DNA of 64,000 bases, taken from positions 1-64,000 of the forward strand of contig CACLIZ010000001.1 of the NCBI GenBank assembly GCA_902607115.1, given 5' to 3'. The notes beneath the pieces are model-generated. The model saw only the letters and a list, made by a program, of their open reading frames with translations. It ran no database searches and had not been told where the DNA came from. The position numbers and the translations under genes were made by a program. Position 1 is the first letter of the stretch, and each line of letters starts with the position of its first letter. This document shows, piece by piece, positions 19,710-29,379 of this stretch. This DNA is from an uncultured Pelagibacteraceae bacterium. GTDB lineage: Bacteria > Pseudomonadota > Alphaproteobacteria > Pelagibacterales > Pelagibacteraceae.

Positions 19710-20783
19710 ATGGGTTTTAAGTGTGGAATAGTTGGATTGCCCAATGTTGGTAAATCTACTTTGTTCAATGCTCTAACTAATTCTAGTAAAGCACAGGCTG
19801 AAAATTTTCCCTTTTGTACAATTGATCCTAATCTAGGAGTGGTTCCAGTTATCGACATGAGGTTGGATAATTTAACAAATATATCAAATTCAAAAAAAAA
19901 AATTTATACCACTATTTCTTTTGTTGATATTGCGGGTCTAGTTAAGGGGGCATCAAAAGGTGAAGGTTTGGGAAATAAATTTTTATCTCATATAAGGGAA
20001 GTAGACGCAATTATTCATATGATAAGATGTTTTGACTCTAACGACATTCAAAATGTAAATACCAATGTAGATCCTGTTAGAGACCTTGAAATCATACAAA
20101 CTGAAATGAAATTAGCTGACCTTGAATCAATTCAAAAAAGATTAGATAAAAAAAATAAAAAAAATATTTCCAATGAACAAATTCAAATTTTAGAAAAAGC
20201 TTTAGATTATATTAATAACGATAAAAATATTGATGAAATTCATAATCTTTATGAAAAAAAAGAAATTGAAATGAGTGGCTTATTATCTTTAAAACCAAAT
20301 TTATATGTTTGCAATGTAGACGAAGAAAGCATTACAAATGGAAATCAATACACTCAAAAATTTATTGAAAAGTATGGAGACAAAAACACAATCATAATTT
20401 CAGCTGAAATTGAAAACCAACTTAATTCTTTGAATGACCAAGAGAAAATAAATTATATGGATATGCTTGGCATAAAAGAAACAGGAATCAAAATACTTAC
20501 AAAAAAAGGTTATAATTTATTAAATCTCGAAACTTTTTTTACCTCTGGTCCTGAGGAGTCTAGAGCTTGGACTATAAATAAAGATTGTCTGGCTCCTAAA
20601 GCTGCAGGAAAAATACATACTGATTTTGAAAAAGGATTTATAAAAGTAGAAACCATCTCTTATCAAGATTTTATAGATAATAAAGGATGGGTGAACTCAA
20701 AAAATAATGGTAAAATGCGATTAGAAGGTAAAGAATATATTGTTAAAGATGGAGATGTTTTAAACTTTCGTTTTAACAATTAA
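19710..20783 (+). CDS. ychF: Ribosome-binding ATPase YchF
   Basis: A 357-residue OBG-family P-loop NTPase. The G1 motif GLPNVGKSTLFNALT is at the N-terminus, the switch II region is DIAGLVKGASKGEGLG, and the adenine-specific loop reads NVDEES in place of NKxD, explaining ATP rather than GTP preference. A C-terminal TGS-like domain (AWTINKDCLAPKAAGKIHTDF) is present. YchF binds ribosomes and is linked to oxidative stress responses in other bacteria. It is the last gene of the prs-to-ychF run; base composition falls sharply in the next two genes. Confidence 0.95.
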   Translation: MGFKCGIVGLPNVGKSTLFNALTNSSKAQAENFPFCTIDPNLGVVPVIDMRLDNLTNISNSKKKIYTTISFVDIAGLVKGASKGEGLGNKFLSHIREVDAIIHMIRCFDSNDIQNVNTNVDPVRDLEIIQTEMKLADLESIQKRLDKKNKKNISNEQIQILEKALDYINNDKNIDEIHNLYEKKEIEMSGLLSLKPNLYVCNVDEESITNGNQYTQKFIEKYGDKNTIIISAEIENQLNSLNDQEKINYMDMLGIKETGIKILTKKGYNLLNLETFFTSGPEESRAWTINKDCLAPKAAGKIHTDFEKGFIKVETISYQDFIDNKGWVNSKNNGKMRLEGKEYIVKDGDVLNFRFNN

Positions 20784-20814
20784 AAATACCAAAATATAAT
20801 TTTAATTAATAAAT

Positions 20815-21618
20815 ATGAAGTTATTTCTAAATAAAAAATATTTTTTTTTAAAACCAATAGTAAAAAAAAATTTGATTCGGATAGGAAACAAAAGTGATGG
20901 CGGATACGTCATTGATAAAGCGTGTTTAAAACGAGCAAATAATTTAATAAGTTTTGGAGTTGGAGATGATTGGAGCTTTGAGAAACAATGTTTAAAAATA
21001 AATAATAAAATAAATATTAAAATATATGATCATACAGTTGATATAACATTTTTTTTTAATAATTTTTTTAGAAGATTTAGAAGATTCATAACCTTTAGAA
21101 ATAAACTAAGCAGTTTAACAAATACGTTTAAAATTTTAAACAATTATATAAAACTTAAAAAATTCGTTAATAAAAATAATTTAGAATATTTTCCATATAA
21201 AGTTACAAATATTAAATTTTCTAAAAATGAAATAAATATTGATAAAATTATTTCAAAAAATGATCAAAAAATAATTTTAAAGTGTGACATAGAGGGAGAT
21301 GAGTATAAAATTATTGATAAAGTTTTAAACTTTTCCAAAAAGATCGAAATGATTATAGTAGAATTTCATTGGCCAGAAAAAAATTTCAAAAAATTTAAAA
21401 AAATTATAAATAAATTAAAAAATGATTATAATATAGTTCACTTGCACATTAATAATAATTCAAATTACGTTAAATCTAAACTTCCTGATTTTATTGAATT
21501 TACATTTTTAAAAAAACAAGGAATTAATAGATATAAATATAGAAAACACCTCCCAATCAAAAATTTTGACTATCCAAATAATCCAGCAATTGATGATTTT
21601 GAAATTTATTTTAAATAG
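20815..21618 (+). CDS. FkbM-like methyltransferase domain protein
   Basis: A 267-residue protein very rich in Lys, Asn, Ile and Phe. RIGNKSDGGYVID near residue 22, SFGVGDDWSFEK and the central ILKCDIEGDEYKIID resemble FkbM-type (Methyltransf_21) methyltransferases, in which the latter is the conserved D-x-E-G segment. Members often methylate sugars or act in surface-polysaccharide loci. The neighbour is a glycosyltransferase-like gene of the same extreme AT content. The family call is moderate; the substrate is unknown. Composition and position between two conserved housekeeping blocks suggest an accessory island. Confidence 0.55.
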   Translation: MKLFLNKKYFFLKPIVKKNLIRIGNKSDGGYVIDKACLKRANNLISFGVGDDWSFEKQCLKINNKINIKIYDHTVDITFFFNNFFRRFRRFITFRNKLSSLTNTFKILNNYIKLKKFVNKNNLEYFPYKVTNIKFSKNEINIDKIISKNDQKIILKCDIEGDEYKIIDKVLNFSKKIEMIIVEFHWPEKNFKKFKKIINKLKNDYNIVHLHINNNSNYVKSKLPDFIEFTFLKKQGINRYKYRKHLPIKNFDYPNNPAIDDFEIYFK

Positions 21619-21641
21619 AGTATTAAGTAAATTTATATTCT

Positions 21642-22745
21642 ATGAAAAAAAAAATTTTATTTATACAGCCATACTATTTTAGTGGAGGTCATCCATTTCA
21701 GTCATTTAATAATTTAATATTGAATTTATTAAAATATGATAAATATGATTTTTTAGTTTCAATTAATAATCATATTAAAGAAAAAAATTTTATAAAAGAT
21801 TTTAATATTATAAATAAAAAAAAAAAAATTTTTACATATGCTTCTTCTCCAAAAAGTAGCAGTAATTTGAATGTTTACAAAGCTTTTTTAAAAACATTTA
21901 TTATGAGAAAAAAATATGATTTATTTTTTTATTATGATGTGAATTTAAATATTACAAGTTTTTTGTATGTTCTTTTTAATATATTTTTTAAAAAAAAAAT
22001 TATTGTTATTTATGTTCTTTTTGGCCCAGAAAAAATTTTTCAATCTAAAATTAGATTATACTTCTTTAAATTATTCTTAAGATTAGGCAATACTAAGATA
22101 GTAACTCGAACTATAGAATTAGAAAAATCTTGGAAAAAAAGTTTTAATAATTTTAAATGGAAAATAAATCATATTCCTCCCATAGATTTTCCTAAATTAA
22201 ATAATTTCAACAATATAAGGAAAGGTAATTTAAGTTTTGGATCAGTGGGACAAATTAGATTTGGCAAATCTTTAGAATTTTTAAATTCTTTCTTTAAAAA
22301 AAATATAAAATATAATTTTTCAATTATTGGAGGATATGCAAACAAACAAAGCAAGGAAAGCTCCAGTTTTTTAGAAAAAAAATTTTTAATTTCGAACAGG
22401 ACGTTTCTTACTTTTAATGAAATTATAAAAGCAGCAGCAAAGCTTGATTATATCATATTATTATATGATAAATTTTTTGATAAAAGAAATGAGGTAAGTA
22501 CTTTGTATCTGGCTGCAAAATTAGGAATTCCAATAATATGCTTTAAAAATAATAGTTGGCTATATAAACAATTAAAAATATTTAAATTTGGATATTCTAT
22601 AAAATCTCTTAAAGAATTTTCAAATTTCCCGAAACGCAATTCTAAAAAGTATAAGTCTTATATTAGAGGTTTAAAAAAACTAAATAAAAATGTTTTACAA
22701 ATAAAAGTTAATGAAAAAAGTATGGAAAAAATTTTATTTAGTTAA
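21642..22745 (+). CDS. Glycosyltransferase-like protein (GT-B fold)
   Basis: A 367-residue protein with a layout like GT4-type glycosyltransferases: an N-terminal KILFIQPYYFSGGHPFQ, a middle hydrophobic stretch, then FGSVGQIRFGKSLEFL and a C-terminal region with STLYLAAKLGIPIICF, where GT-B enzymes bind the sugar nucleotide. It is exceptionally AT-rich: positions 21721-21840 contain only 10 G or C in 120 bases by hand count, and a run of 13 A (21816-21828) stays in frame. It probably acts with the preceding methyltransferase-like gene on a surface glycan. It ends 2 bp from convergent petC. Confidence 0.55.
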   Translation: MKKKILFIQPYYFSGGHPFQSFNNLILNLLKYDKYDFLVSINNHIKEKNFIKDFNIINKKKKIFTYASSPKSSSNLNVYKAFLKTFIMRKKYDLFFYYDVNLNITSFLYVLFNIFFKKKIIVIYVLFGPEKIFQSKIRLYFFKLFLRLGNTKIVTRTIELEKSWKKSFNNFKWKINHIPPIDFPKLNNFNNIRKGNLSFGSVGQIRFGKSLEFLNSFFKKNIKYNFSIIGGYANKQSKESSSFLEKKFLISNRTFLTFNEIIKAAAKLDYIILLYDKFFDKRNEVSTLYLAAKLGIPIICFKNNSWLYKQLKIFKFGYSIKSLKEFSNFPKRNSKKYKSYIRGLKKLNKNVLQIKVNEKSMEKILFS

Positions 22746-22747
22746 TT

Positions 22748-23530
22748 TTATATTTTATTTTCAACACGTGACCAGATTTTCTTCATACTTAGATATACGA
22801 GTATTGTAAGTATAATTAGATATATAATTACTCTAAAACCTGTCTTATGTCTTGTCTCTAAGTGCGGCTCCGCTGACCACGCTAAAAAAGTAGTTACATC
22901 TTTTGCCATCTGTTGAGTTGTAGATTCTGTACCGTCAATATATTCAATTAATCCATCTGATAATGGTGATGACATTTTAATTTTATTTCCGTACATATAT
23001 TTATTGTAGTAAACACCATCATCTAATTCCATGTCAGCAGGAGGATCATCATATCCTAATAAAAGTGAATAGATATAGTTCGCTCCACCTTTTCTAGCCT
23101 TTACTAAAACTGACATATCTGGTGGATATGCGCCTCCATTTGCAGCTGTTGCTGCTTGAACGTTTTCATAAGGCATTACAAATTTATCCGATAACTTTGC
23201 TGGCCTAGTAAACATTTCTCCTTCACTATTTGGACCATCTATAACTTCGAAATTTGAAGCTATTGCCTTTGCCTGATTTTCTGAAAACTCTGGGCCGCCA
23301 GGTTCATAAAGATTTCGGTAACTTAAATACTTCATTGAATGACAGGCCGAACAAACCTCAGTATAAACTTGATATCCTCTTTGCAAAGACGCTTTATCAA
23401 ATTTACCAAAAAAACCTTTAAAACTCCATTCTGGGCTTAAAAGTTTAGCAGTTTTCTCAGCTGCCATAGAATTAAATCCAAAAAATAATAAAAATACTAA
23501 AGTAAATGTAATATTGAAAAACTTTCTCAT
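22748..23530 (-). CDS. petC: Cytochrome c1 of the bc1 complex
   Basis: A 260-residue cytochrome c1. It has an N-terminal signal peptide (LVFLLFFGFNSMAA), the haem c attachment motif CSACH near residue 59 followed by SMKYLSYRNL, the conserved GGAYPPDMSVLVKARKGG, and a C-terminal anchor helix (VIIYLIILTILVYLSM). It passes electrons from the Rieske protein to soluble cytochrome c in the periplasm. It is the third gene of petABC and its ATG directly abuts and overlaps the petB end. Confidence 0.95.
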   Translation of the reverse strand: MRKFFNITFTLVFLLFFGFNSMAAEKTAKLLSPEWSFKGFFGKFDKASLQRGYQVYTEVCSACHSMKYLSYRNLYEPGGPEFSENQAKAIASNFEVIDGPNSEGEMFTRPAKLSDKFVMPYENVQAATAANGGAYPPDMSVLVKARKGGANYIYSLLLGYDDPPADMELDDGVYYNKYMYGNKIKMSSPLSDGLIEYIDGTESTTQQMAKDVTTFLAWSAEPHLETRHKTGFRVIIYLIILTILVYLSMKKIWSRVENKI

Positions 23531-24786
23531 TAAATTTCTTTCTTAAATTTGGCCATTGCTTCTTTGGGTGATCCACCTATAACAGGCTCAATTATGCTTA
23601 ATGGAACTTCTAAGGTTTTTTCTTTTTTTCCTAAAAAAGGAAGTATAAATAAAAAATGAATGAAATAATATGCAGTTGCAACTCTTGCAATTAATAAATA
23701 AGTTCCTTCTGCGGGCATAGCCCCCATGTAACCAAGTATAATTACATCGGCAACTAAAAACCAATAAAACTGTTTGTAAATTGGTCTAAATATAGCTGAC
23801 CTCACTTTAGATGTATCTAGCCATGGTAATATAACTAGTACAAAAATTGCAGCAAACATAGCTATAACTCCTAAAAGTTTATCAGGTACAGATCTTAAAA
23901 TTGCATAAAAAGGTAATAGATACCATTCGGGAACTATATGAGCCGGAGTTACAAGTGGGTTGGCTTCTATATAATTATCCGCATGTCCTAGTATATTTGG
24001 TGAATAAAATACAAAAAAAGCAAAAACTATTAAAAATAGTAACAATGCAAATGCATCCTTTACCACAATGTATGGATGAAAGGGTACTGTATCATTAGAT
24101 GGTTTTTTTATTTCAATTCCAATAGGATTGTTATTTCCAGGAACATGAAGTGCCCAAATATGAAGCACTACTAATCCTAAAATTAAAAAAGGTAAAAGGT
24201 AATGTAAACTAAAAAATCTAGTAAGAGTTGGATTATCTACTGAATAACCTCCCCAAAGCCAATTAACTACGCTCTCTCCAATAAATGGTATAGCGCTAAA
24301 TAAATTTGTGATTACAGTTGCTCCCCAAAAACTCATCTGACCCCATGGAAGAACATATCCCATAAAAGCTGTAGCCATCATTAAAAAATAAATAATCATT
24401 CCTATGATCCAGATTACTTCCCTTGGAGACTTGTAAGATCCATAATACAGAGATCTAAAAATATGTATATAAACTGCTAAAAAAAACATAGAAGCACCAT
24501 TTGCATGAACATAACGTATTAGCCATCCATAATTTACATCTCGCATAATATGTTCTACGCTTTCAAAAGCTAAGTCAGAATGAGCTATATAATGCATTCC
24601 TAATATTATTCCGGTAACTATTTGGGTAATTAAACAAAAAGTTAATATTCCTCCAAATGTCCACCAATAGTTTAGATTTTTGGGCGTAGGATATTCTTGT
24701 AGGTGATTTGAAAGAGTAAGCAGAGGCAAACGATCATTAAACCATTTTCCTAACTTTGAAGCAGGTTGATAATCGTGATCACTCAT
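23530..24786 (-). CDS. petB: Cytochrome b of the bc1 complex
   Basis: A 418-residue integral membrane cytochrome b holding two b haems and both quinone sites. Haem-ligand histidines appear in helices B and D ([34 protein letters not shown]). The Qo-site motif PEWY is seen as [20 protein letters not shown], and [19 protein letters not shown] is conserved. The protein is slightly longer than the mitochondrial form through a C-terminal extension. It lies between petA and petC in the usual order. Confidence 0.96.
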   Translation of the reverse strand: MSDHDYQPASKLGKWFNDRLPLLTLSNHLQEYPTPKNLNYWWTFGGILTFCLITQIVTGIILGMHYIAHSDLAFESVEHIMRDVNYGWLIRYVHANGASMFFLAVYIHIFRSLYYGSYKSPREVIWIIGMIIYFLMMATAFMGYVLPWGQMSFWGATVITNLFSAIPFIGESVVNWLWGGYSVDNPTLTRFFSLHYLLPFLILGLVVLHIWALHVPGNNNPIGIEIKKPSNDTVPFHPYIVVKDAFALLLFLIVFAFFVFYSPNILGHADNYIEANPLVTPAHIVPEWYLLPFYAILRSVPDKLLGVIAMFAAIFVLVILPWLDTSKVRSAIFRPIYKQFYWFLVADVIILGYMGAMPAEGTYLLIARVATAYYFIHFLFILPFLGKKEKTLEVPLSIIEPVIGGSPKEAMAKFKKEI

Positions 24787-24788
24787 TT

Positions 24789-25307
24789 TTATCCTATTTT
24801 AATTGTTTTGCTGTCAACGAATACATATTTTGGAACTTCCAAATTTGTTGGTGCAGGACCTTTTCTTATTCTTCCTGAAGTATCATAGTGTGAACCATGA
24901 CAAGGACAAAACCAAGCATTATAATCTCCTTTATCTGTTAAAGGCACGCATCCCAGATGAGTACAAACTCCAAGCATTACAAGCCACTCAGGATTTTCTG
25001 CTCTATCTTCATCTTTTTCTGGATGTTTTAAATCTTTTAAATCTACTGCTCTTGCACTATCTATTTCTTCCTGCGTTCTTCTTTTTATAAATACTGGTTT
25101 GCCTCTCCATAAAACTGTTATTGATTGACCTGGTTGCAATCCACTAATATCCACTTCTGTGCTTGCCAAAGCTTTTACGGAAGCATCTGGATTCATTTGA
25201 TCAATTAAAGGCCAAACAGCAGCACCAACTCCCACTGCCCCAGCCGCTGTAGTAGCTGTTACTATAAAATCTCTTCTATTTGGCTTTTTTTTATCAGATT
25301 CGGACAT
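24789..25307 (-). CDS. petA: Rieske iron-sulfur protein of the bc1 complex
   Basis: A 172-residue Rieske protein. A twin-arginine signal ([17 protein letters not shown]) also serves as the membrane anchor. The [2Fe-2S] ligands are in CTHLGC (C-T-H) and CPCHGSHYD (C-x2-H). It accepts electrons from quinol at the Qo site and reduces cytochrome c1. An AGGAG-like ribosome site lies upstream on the minus strand (25321-25329). petABC diverges from trmL across 69 bp. Confidence 0.96.
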   Translation of the reverse strand: MSESDKKKPNRRDFIVTATTAAGAVGVGAAVWPLIDQMNPDASVKALASTEVDISGLQPGQSITVLWRGKPVFIKRRTQEEIDSARAVDLKDLKHPEKDEDRAENPEWLVMLGVCTHLGCVPLTDKGDYNAWFCPCHGSHYDTSGRIRKGPAPTNLEVPKYVFVDSKTIKIG

Positions 25308-25376
25308 CTTTACTATTTTAAATCTCCTTTAATATATGATTTCATATAAGAAAAGAGATATTTTTCTATAGTAACA

Positions 25377-25847
25377 ATGACACAGAATATAAGTTATTCA
25401 GGCCCTAAAATAGCCCTTTATCAACCTGATATTCCTCAGAATACAGCAGCTATAGTGAGAACATGTTCTTGTTTAGGAATTGGACTTGAAATAATAGAAC
25501 CATGTGGTTTTTTTTTAACAGATCCAAGATTCAAAAGAATCGTTATGGATTACATGGATATATCTTCCATTAAATTTTATAAAAGCTATGAGAGTTTCAA
25601 AAAAGCTAAGATTAACAAAAGAGTTGTCCTAGCAACAACTAAAGCAAAGGAAATTTATACTAATTTTAAATTTAGCAGAGATGATACATTATTATTTGGA
25701 AGGGAAAGCTCTGGAGTGCCTGAAAGTTTACATAAAAGTATTAAATACAAAATAAAAATACCAATGATTGAAAACAAAAGATCTTTGAATCTTGCAACAT
25801 CAGTGGCTATAATTACTTCGGAAAGTTTGAGACAAATTTTATATTAA
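25377..25847 (+). CDS. trmL: tRNA (cytidine/uridine-34 2'-O)-methyltransferase
   Basis: A 156-residue SPOUT-class RNA methyltransferase. The N-terminal IALYQPDIPQNTAAIVRTCSCLG, the central TLLFGRESSGVPESL and the knot region IPMIENKRSLNLATSVAII are the three TrmL/TrmH motifs. The small single-domain size fits TrmL (YibK), which 2'-O-methylates the wobble base of certain leucine tRNAs. It diverges from petABC and precedes hemF by 2 bp. Confidence 0.9.
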   Translation: MTQNISYSGPKIALYQPDIPQNTAAIVRTCSCLGIGLEIIEPCGFFLTDPRFKRIVMDYMDISSIKFYKSYESFKKAKINKRVVLATTKAKEIYTNFKFSRDDTLLFGRESSGVPESLHKSIKYKIKIPMIENKRSLNLATSVAIITSESLRQILY

Positions 25848-25849
25848 AA

Positions 25850-26677
25850 ATGAAAATAAATTTAAAACAAGAACTAACAAAGCAATGGTTTAAAAACCTG
25901 CAAGAAATTATTTGTAAAAATATTGAAGAGTTAGAAAATAATAAAGTATTATTTAAAAGTAAAACATGGTCTCGTAATAAAAATAAAAATGAAGGTGGTG
26001 GAGAATCTAAATTATTAGAAAATGGAAAAATATTTGACAAAGTTGGGGTAAATTATTCTGAGGTTTATGGAAAATTTCCTAAGGAACTTAAAGGAAAAAT
26101 TCCAGGTACTAAAAAAAGTGCTAATTTTTGGGCTTCTGGAATATCAATTGTAATGCATATGAAAAATCCTTTTATGCCCACTATGCATTTTAACTCACGC
26201 TATATTTATACTACACATGGATGGTTTGGTGGCGGTATAGATATAACTCCATGTTTTAAAGATGAAAAATTAAAAAAATGGTTCCATAAAAGTCTTAAAA
26301 TTATGTGTGATGGTCACAATAAAAAATATTATAAAAATTATAGTAAATGGTGTGATAAGTATTTTTATTTACCACATCGAAGTGAAACGAGAGGTATAGG
26401 TGGAATTTTTTTTGATTATAAAAAAAATAGTTGGGAAAATGATTTTCATTTTGTTAAAGATGTAGGTTTAGAATTCATGAAGGTATTTAATGAAATAATC
26501 GCCAAAAAAAAGAAAGTTAAATGGTCAAGAAATGATAAAGAAATTCAGTACATAAAAAGAGGCAGATATGTTGAATTTAATCTTCTATATGATAGAGGAA
26601 CAAAGTTTGGTCTACAAACAGGTGGTAATATAGATGCAATTTTAATGTCGCTACCTCCTTTGGCGAAATGGAAATAA
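25850..26677 (+). CDS. hemF: Oxygen-dependent coproporphyrinogen III oxidase
   Basis: A 275-residue HemF, which uses O2 to convert coproporphyrinogen III to protoporphyrinogen IX in haem synthesis. Conserved segments are SKTWSRNKNKNEGGGESKLLENG, MHFNSRYIYT, WFGGGIDITP, CDKYFYLPHRSETRGIGGIFFDY, and RGRYVEFNLLYDRGTKFGLQTGG near the end. Use of the aerobic enzyme agrees with the aerobic bc1 and aa3 chain encoded nearby. greA begins at the very next base. Confidence 0.95.
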   Translation: MKINLKQELTKQWFKNLQEIICKNIEELENNKVLFKSKTWSRNKNKNEGGGESKLLENGKIFDKVGVNYSEVYGKFPKELKGKIPGTKKSANFWASGISIVMHMKNPFMPTMHFNSRYIYTTHGWFGGGIDITPCFKDEKLKKWFHKSLKIMCDGHNKKYYKNYSKWCDKYFYLPHRSETRGIGGIFFDYKKNSWENDFHFVKDVGLEFMKVFNEIIAKKKKVKWSRNDKEIQYIKRGRYVEFNLLYDRGTKFGLQTGGNIDAILMSLPPLAKWK

Positions 26678-27154
26678 ATGGAAAAGGAACCAATTACAAT
26701 TCAAGGTCTAGAAAAATTAAAACAAGAATTAAAATTTTTAAAAGAAGAAAAAAGACCAGAAATAATTAATGCAATTGCTGAAGCAAGATCACATGGAGAT
26801 TTAAAAGAGAATGCAGAATATCATGCAGCAAAAGAACAACAATCTCATAGTGAAGGAAGAATTCAAGAAATTGAAAACAGTATAGCTACAGCAAATGTAA
26901 TTGATGTCACAAAACTTAACAACAATGGTAAAGTTATATTTGGTTCAACGGTATCTTTACAAAATTTAGATACTAACGAAAAAATTGAGTATAAAATTGT
27001 TGGGAAAGATGAGGCAGACCTTGAGCAAAAATTAATTTATTTTAAATCACCAATAGGAAAAGGTTTAATTGGAAAAAATAGAAATGATTTAGTTGAAATA
27101 AAAACTCCAAATGGTGTTAAAAACTTTGAAATTTTTGATGTTAAATACGTTTAG
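26678..27154 (+). CDS. greA: Transcription elongation factor GreA
   Basis: A 158-residue Gre factor that rescues backtracked RNA polymerase. The N-terminal coiled coil contains [13 protein letters not shown] and the tip motif [14 protein letters not shown] with the catalytic acidic residues. The C-terminal FKBP-like domain includes [11 protein letters not shown] and [18 protein letters not shown]. Length is standard. It begins with no spacer after hemF and its 3' end overlaps convergent cca by 14 nt. Confidence 0.95.
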   Translation: MEKEPITIQGLEKLKQELKFLKEEKRPEIINAIAEARSHGDLKENAEYHAAKEQQSHSEGRIQEIENSIATANVIDVTKLNNNGKVIFGSTVSLQNLDTNEKIEYKIVGKDEADLEQKLIYFKSPIGKGLIGKNRNDLVEIKTPNGVKNFEIFDVKYV

Positions 27155-28424
27155 ATTTGACTATTTCTTCAATTTGATTATTTGAAATTTTAAAATTATT
27201 ATTTAACCATTGTTCTTCAATTTCTTTGAGTATAGACCCTAATAGTCTACCCTCTTGTAAATCAAATTTACTAATTAAATCCTTAGCATTGACTGGCATT
27301 ACAGGAATTTTAAATTCTATAAAATGTTTTTTTAAATCTATTAGATAGTTTTTATTTTTTTTAGTTGTTAGAATTTTATAATCTAAAATATCAATTAAAT
27401 TATCTTTCCCATTTTTTAATAGTATTTTTGATAAATTTTCTTTAGTAAAATGATCTTTTATTTTGTCTTCTGAAAATATTGAATTTAATAAAATAATTAT
27501 ATCTTTTTCTTTGTTTGATAAATTATATTTATAAATAAAGTAATCACAATCATCACCTTTATCTATTAATAACAATGACAAGATAAAAGCAAAATTTTTA
27601 TTTCTTAAAATGTCATTGCTTAATTTATCCAATTTATTTATTTTATTAGTATTTTTTAGTTCAGGAAAAATTAATAAAAATAACTCTTTAGAAATTTTAT
27701 CGGAATTAATTTTGCTAAAATTTTCAATGCAAATTATTTTTTTTAATTCTTGTAATTGTCTATCCTTAGAAACTTGTTTTAGACCACTTAGGTTTTGTTT
27801 TATAATTTTAACAGTGTTTTTATCATGTTTATTCCTGCTATAACCTAGAAAGAATCTTACATATCGAAGAATTCTTAGGTAATCTTCTTTTATCCTACTT
27901 GCTGGATCTCCAATAAATTTAATTAATCCATCATTTAAATCCTTCTTTCCATTAAATGGATCAAATAAATTTCCATCAATATCTGCATAAATTGCATTTA
28001 TAGTAAAGTCCCTCCTAGATGCATCTTCTAGCCAATTTTTTGTATACTCAACTTGAGCATGCCTGCCATCAGTTTTAACATCTTTTCTTAAAGAAGTTAT
28101 TTCAAAAGTTTTTTTATTTATAACTGCGGTAACTGTTCCATGAACAATTCCTGTTTCATAAAAATTGATATTATTTTTTTTTAAAACTTCTATTACATTC
28201 TGTGGTTCTAAATTTATTGATAAATCTATGTCGTTAATGATTTCATTATTAATTAATTTTCTTACACATCCTCCAACAAATCTTACCTCTGTTTCATCTG
28301 AGTAAGTGTTAAATGATTTGAATAAATCTTGAATTTCTTTTTGTGAAACTAGTTCTTTAAAATTAGTTTTATCTTTGAAAGTCTCTTTTTTTGATTTAAA
28401 TAATTTATTTATAAAATTAATCAT
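27141..28424 (-). CDS. cca: CCA tRNA nucleotidyltransferase / poly(A) polymerase family
   Basis: A 427-residue class II nucleotidyltransferase. The head has [22 protein letters not shown] (G-G-x-V-R and the D-x-D metal site), then [49 protein letters not shown], typical of the CCA-adding/poly(A) polymerase group; CCA-adding is the usual alphaproteobacterial role. The ATG lies only 3 nt after the encoded CCA end of a tRNA-Gln gene on the same strand, leaving no room for a ribosome site outside the tRNA. If the tRNA is processed from a joint transcript, the message would be nearly leaderless. Confidence 0.88.
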   Translation of the reverse strand: MINFINKLFKSKKETFKDKTNFKELVSQKEIQDLFKSFNTYSDETEVRFVGGCVRKLINNEIINDIDLSINLEPQNVIEVLKKNNINFYETGIVHGTVTAVINKKTFEITSLRKDVKTDGRHAQVEYTKNWLEDASRRDFTINAIYADIDGNLFDPFNGKKDLNDGLIKFIGDPASRIKEDYLRILRYVRFFLGYSRNKHDKNTVKIIKQNLSGLKQVSKDRQLQELKKIICIENFSKINSDKISKELFLLIFPELKNTNKINKLDKLSNDILRNKNFAFILSLLLIDKGDDCDYFIYKYNLSNKEKDIIILLNSIFSEDKIKDHFTKENLSKILLKNGKDNLIDILDYKILTTKKNKNYLIDLKKHFIEFKIPVMPVNAKDLISKFDLQEGRLLGSILKEIEEQWLNNNFKISNNQIEEIVKSKRI

Positions 28425-28427
28425 ATA

Positions 28428-28501
28428 TGGCTGGGGCGCTAGGATTCGAACCTAGGATGGCGGTACCAAAAACCGCTGCCTTACCACTTGGCTACGCCCC
28501 A
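28428..28501 (-). tRNA. tRNA-Gln (UUG)
   Basis: On the minus strand 74 nt fold as a tRNA. The acceptor pair is TGGGGCG with CGCCCCA, the D arm is AGCC...GGCA, and the anticodon stem GCGGT/ACCGC encloses the loop TTTTGGT with anticodon TTG. The T arm has CCTAG GTTCGAA CTAGG-type pairing. The discriminator is G and the 3' CCA is encoded (28428-28430), as in E. coli tRNA-Gln. The cca gene starts 3 nt downstream. A promoter presumably lies in 28502-28534. Confidence 0.95.
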
Positions 28502-28534
28502 AAATTGTTTTTGATATATCACAAAAAAAAAGCT

Positions 28535-29377
28535 TTATATAGTTTTTGATACAATACTCCAATGATTTTTAAATTTTTTCTTAATTAATTTTAACCCATT
28601 TATAGCAGACTTTTTGTTTGAAAAATAAGCGACTATTACAGATCCTGAGCCAGTCATTCTGACAAATTTGACTTTATTAATATTAGACAAAAATATCTTT
28701 ATTTTTCCTAAAATTGGATAAAGTTTAAATGCTGGTATTTCTAAATCATTTTTAGCATACTTTAAAAATTGAATTTTAAAGACTTTGCTAGAAATTTTTA
28801 TTCTATTTTTAGAAAAAAATTTAAATCTTTTGTAAATTTCTTTAGTTGAACAGCCTACTTTTGGCTTTACCAAAAGTGCAAATAAAGCCATTTTTACATT
28901 ATATTTTTTGATACTTTTTTTATTAAATAAAATTAAGTTTTTACGATCTAATCCTAAAAACACATCAGAACCTATTTGATTGCAAATATTAAATATCTCT
29001 TTTTTTGATAGTTGAATTATTTTTTTTTTTAAAAAATAGTTTAAAAGAAATGCGGCGTTCATTGAGCCTCCACCTAGTCCTGACTGTTGTGGGATATTTT
29101 TCTTTACTTGAATTTTATATTTTTTTTTTAAAACAATTTTTTTATCTAAAATATCTAATAATTTTGAAATAGTATTTTTCTTATTTAAATTTTTAGAAAA
29201 AGGGCCAATAAATTTCACGATATGTTTTTTTTTATTTATTTGTTGGATATAAATTTCATCATAAAAATTTAAGAAACTAACTATACTTTCTATTTTATGA
29301 AATCCATCTTTCTCTTTTTTTAAAACATTCAAAGATAAATTAATTTTTGCATAAGATTTAATTAAAGTTTTTTTCAT
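28535..29377 (-). CDS. ispE: 4-diphosphocytidyl-2-C-methyl-D-erythritol kinase
   Basis: A 280-residue GHMP-family kinase of the MEP isoprenoid pathway. The N-terminal SYAKINLSLNVL, the ATP-binding loop IPQQSGLGGGSMNAAFLL near residue 93, and the C-terminal RMTGSGSVIVAYF are the three GHMP motifs of IspE. It makes an intermediate of IPP/DMAPP, the precursors for the carotenoid genes and ubiquinone enzymes elsewhere in the window. It lies 2 bp downstream of the TPR-protein gene, as in many alphaproteobacteria. Confidence 0.92.
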   Translation of the reverse strand: MKKTLIKSYAKINLSLNVLKKEKDGFHKIESIVSFLNFYDEIYIQQINKKKHIVKFIGPFSKNLNKKNTISKLLDILDKKIVLKKKYKIQVKKNIPQQSGLGGGSMNAAFLLNYFLKKKIIQLSKKEIFNICNQIGSDVFLGLDRKNLILFNKKSIKKYNVKMALFALLVKPKVGCSTKEIYKRFKFFSKNRIKISSKVFKIQFLKYAKNDLEIPAFKLYPILGKIKIFLSNINKVKFVRMTGSGSVIVAYFSNKKSAINGLKLIKKKFKNHWSIVSKTI

Positions 29378-29379
29378 AC

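Noticed and set aside
28512-28521. TGATATATCA palindrome upstream of tRNA-Gln as an FNR-like site
   Set aside because: The half-sites lack the spacing of TTGAT-N4-ATCAA, and the sequence is more simply part of an A/T-rich promoter.
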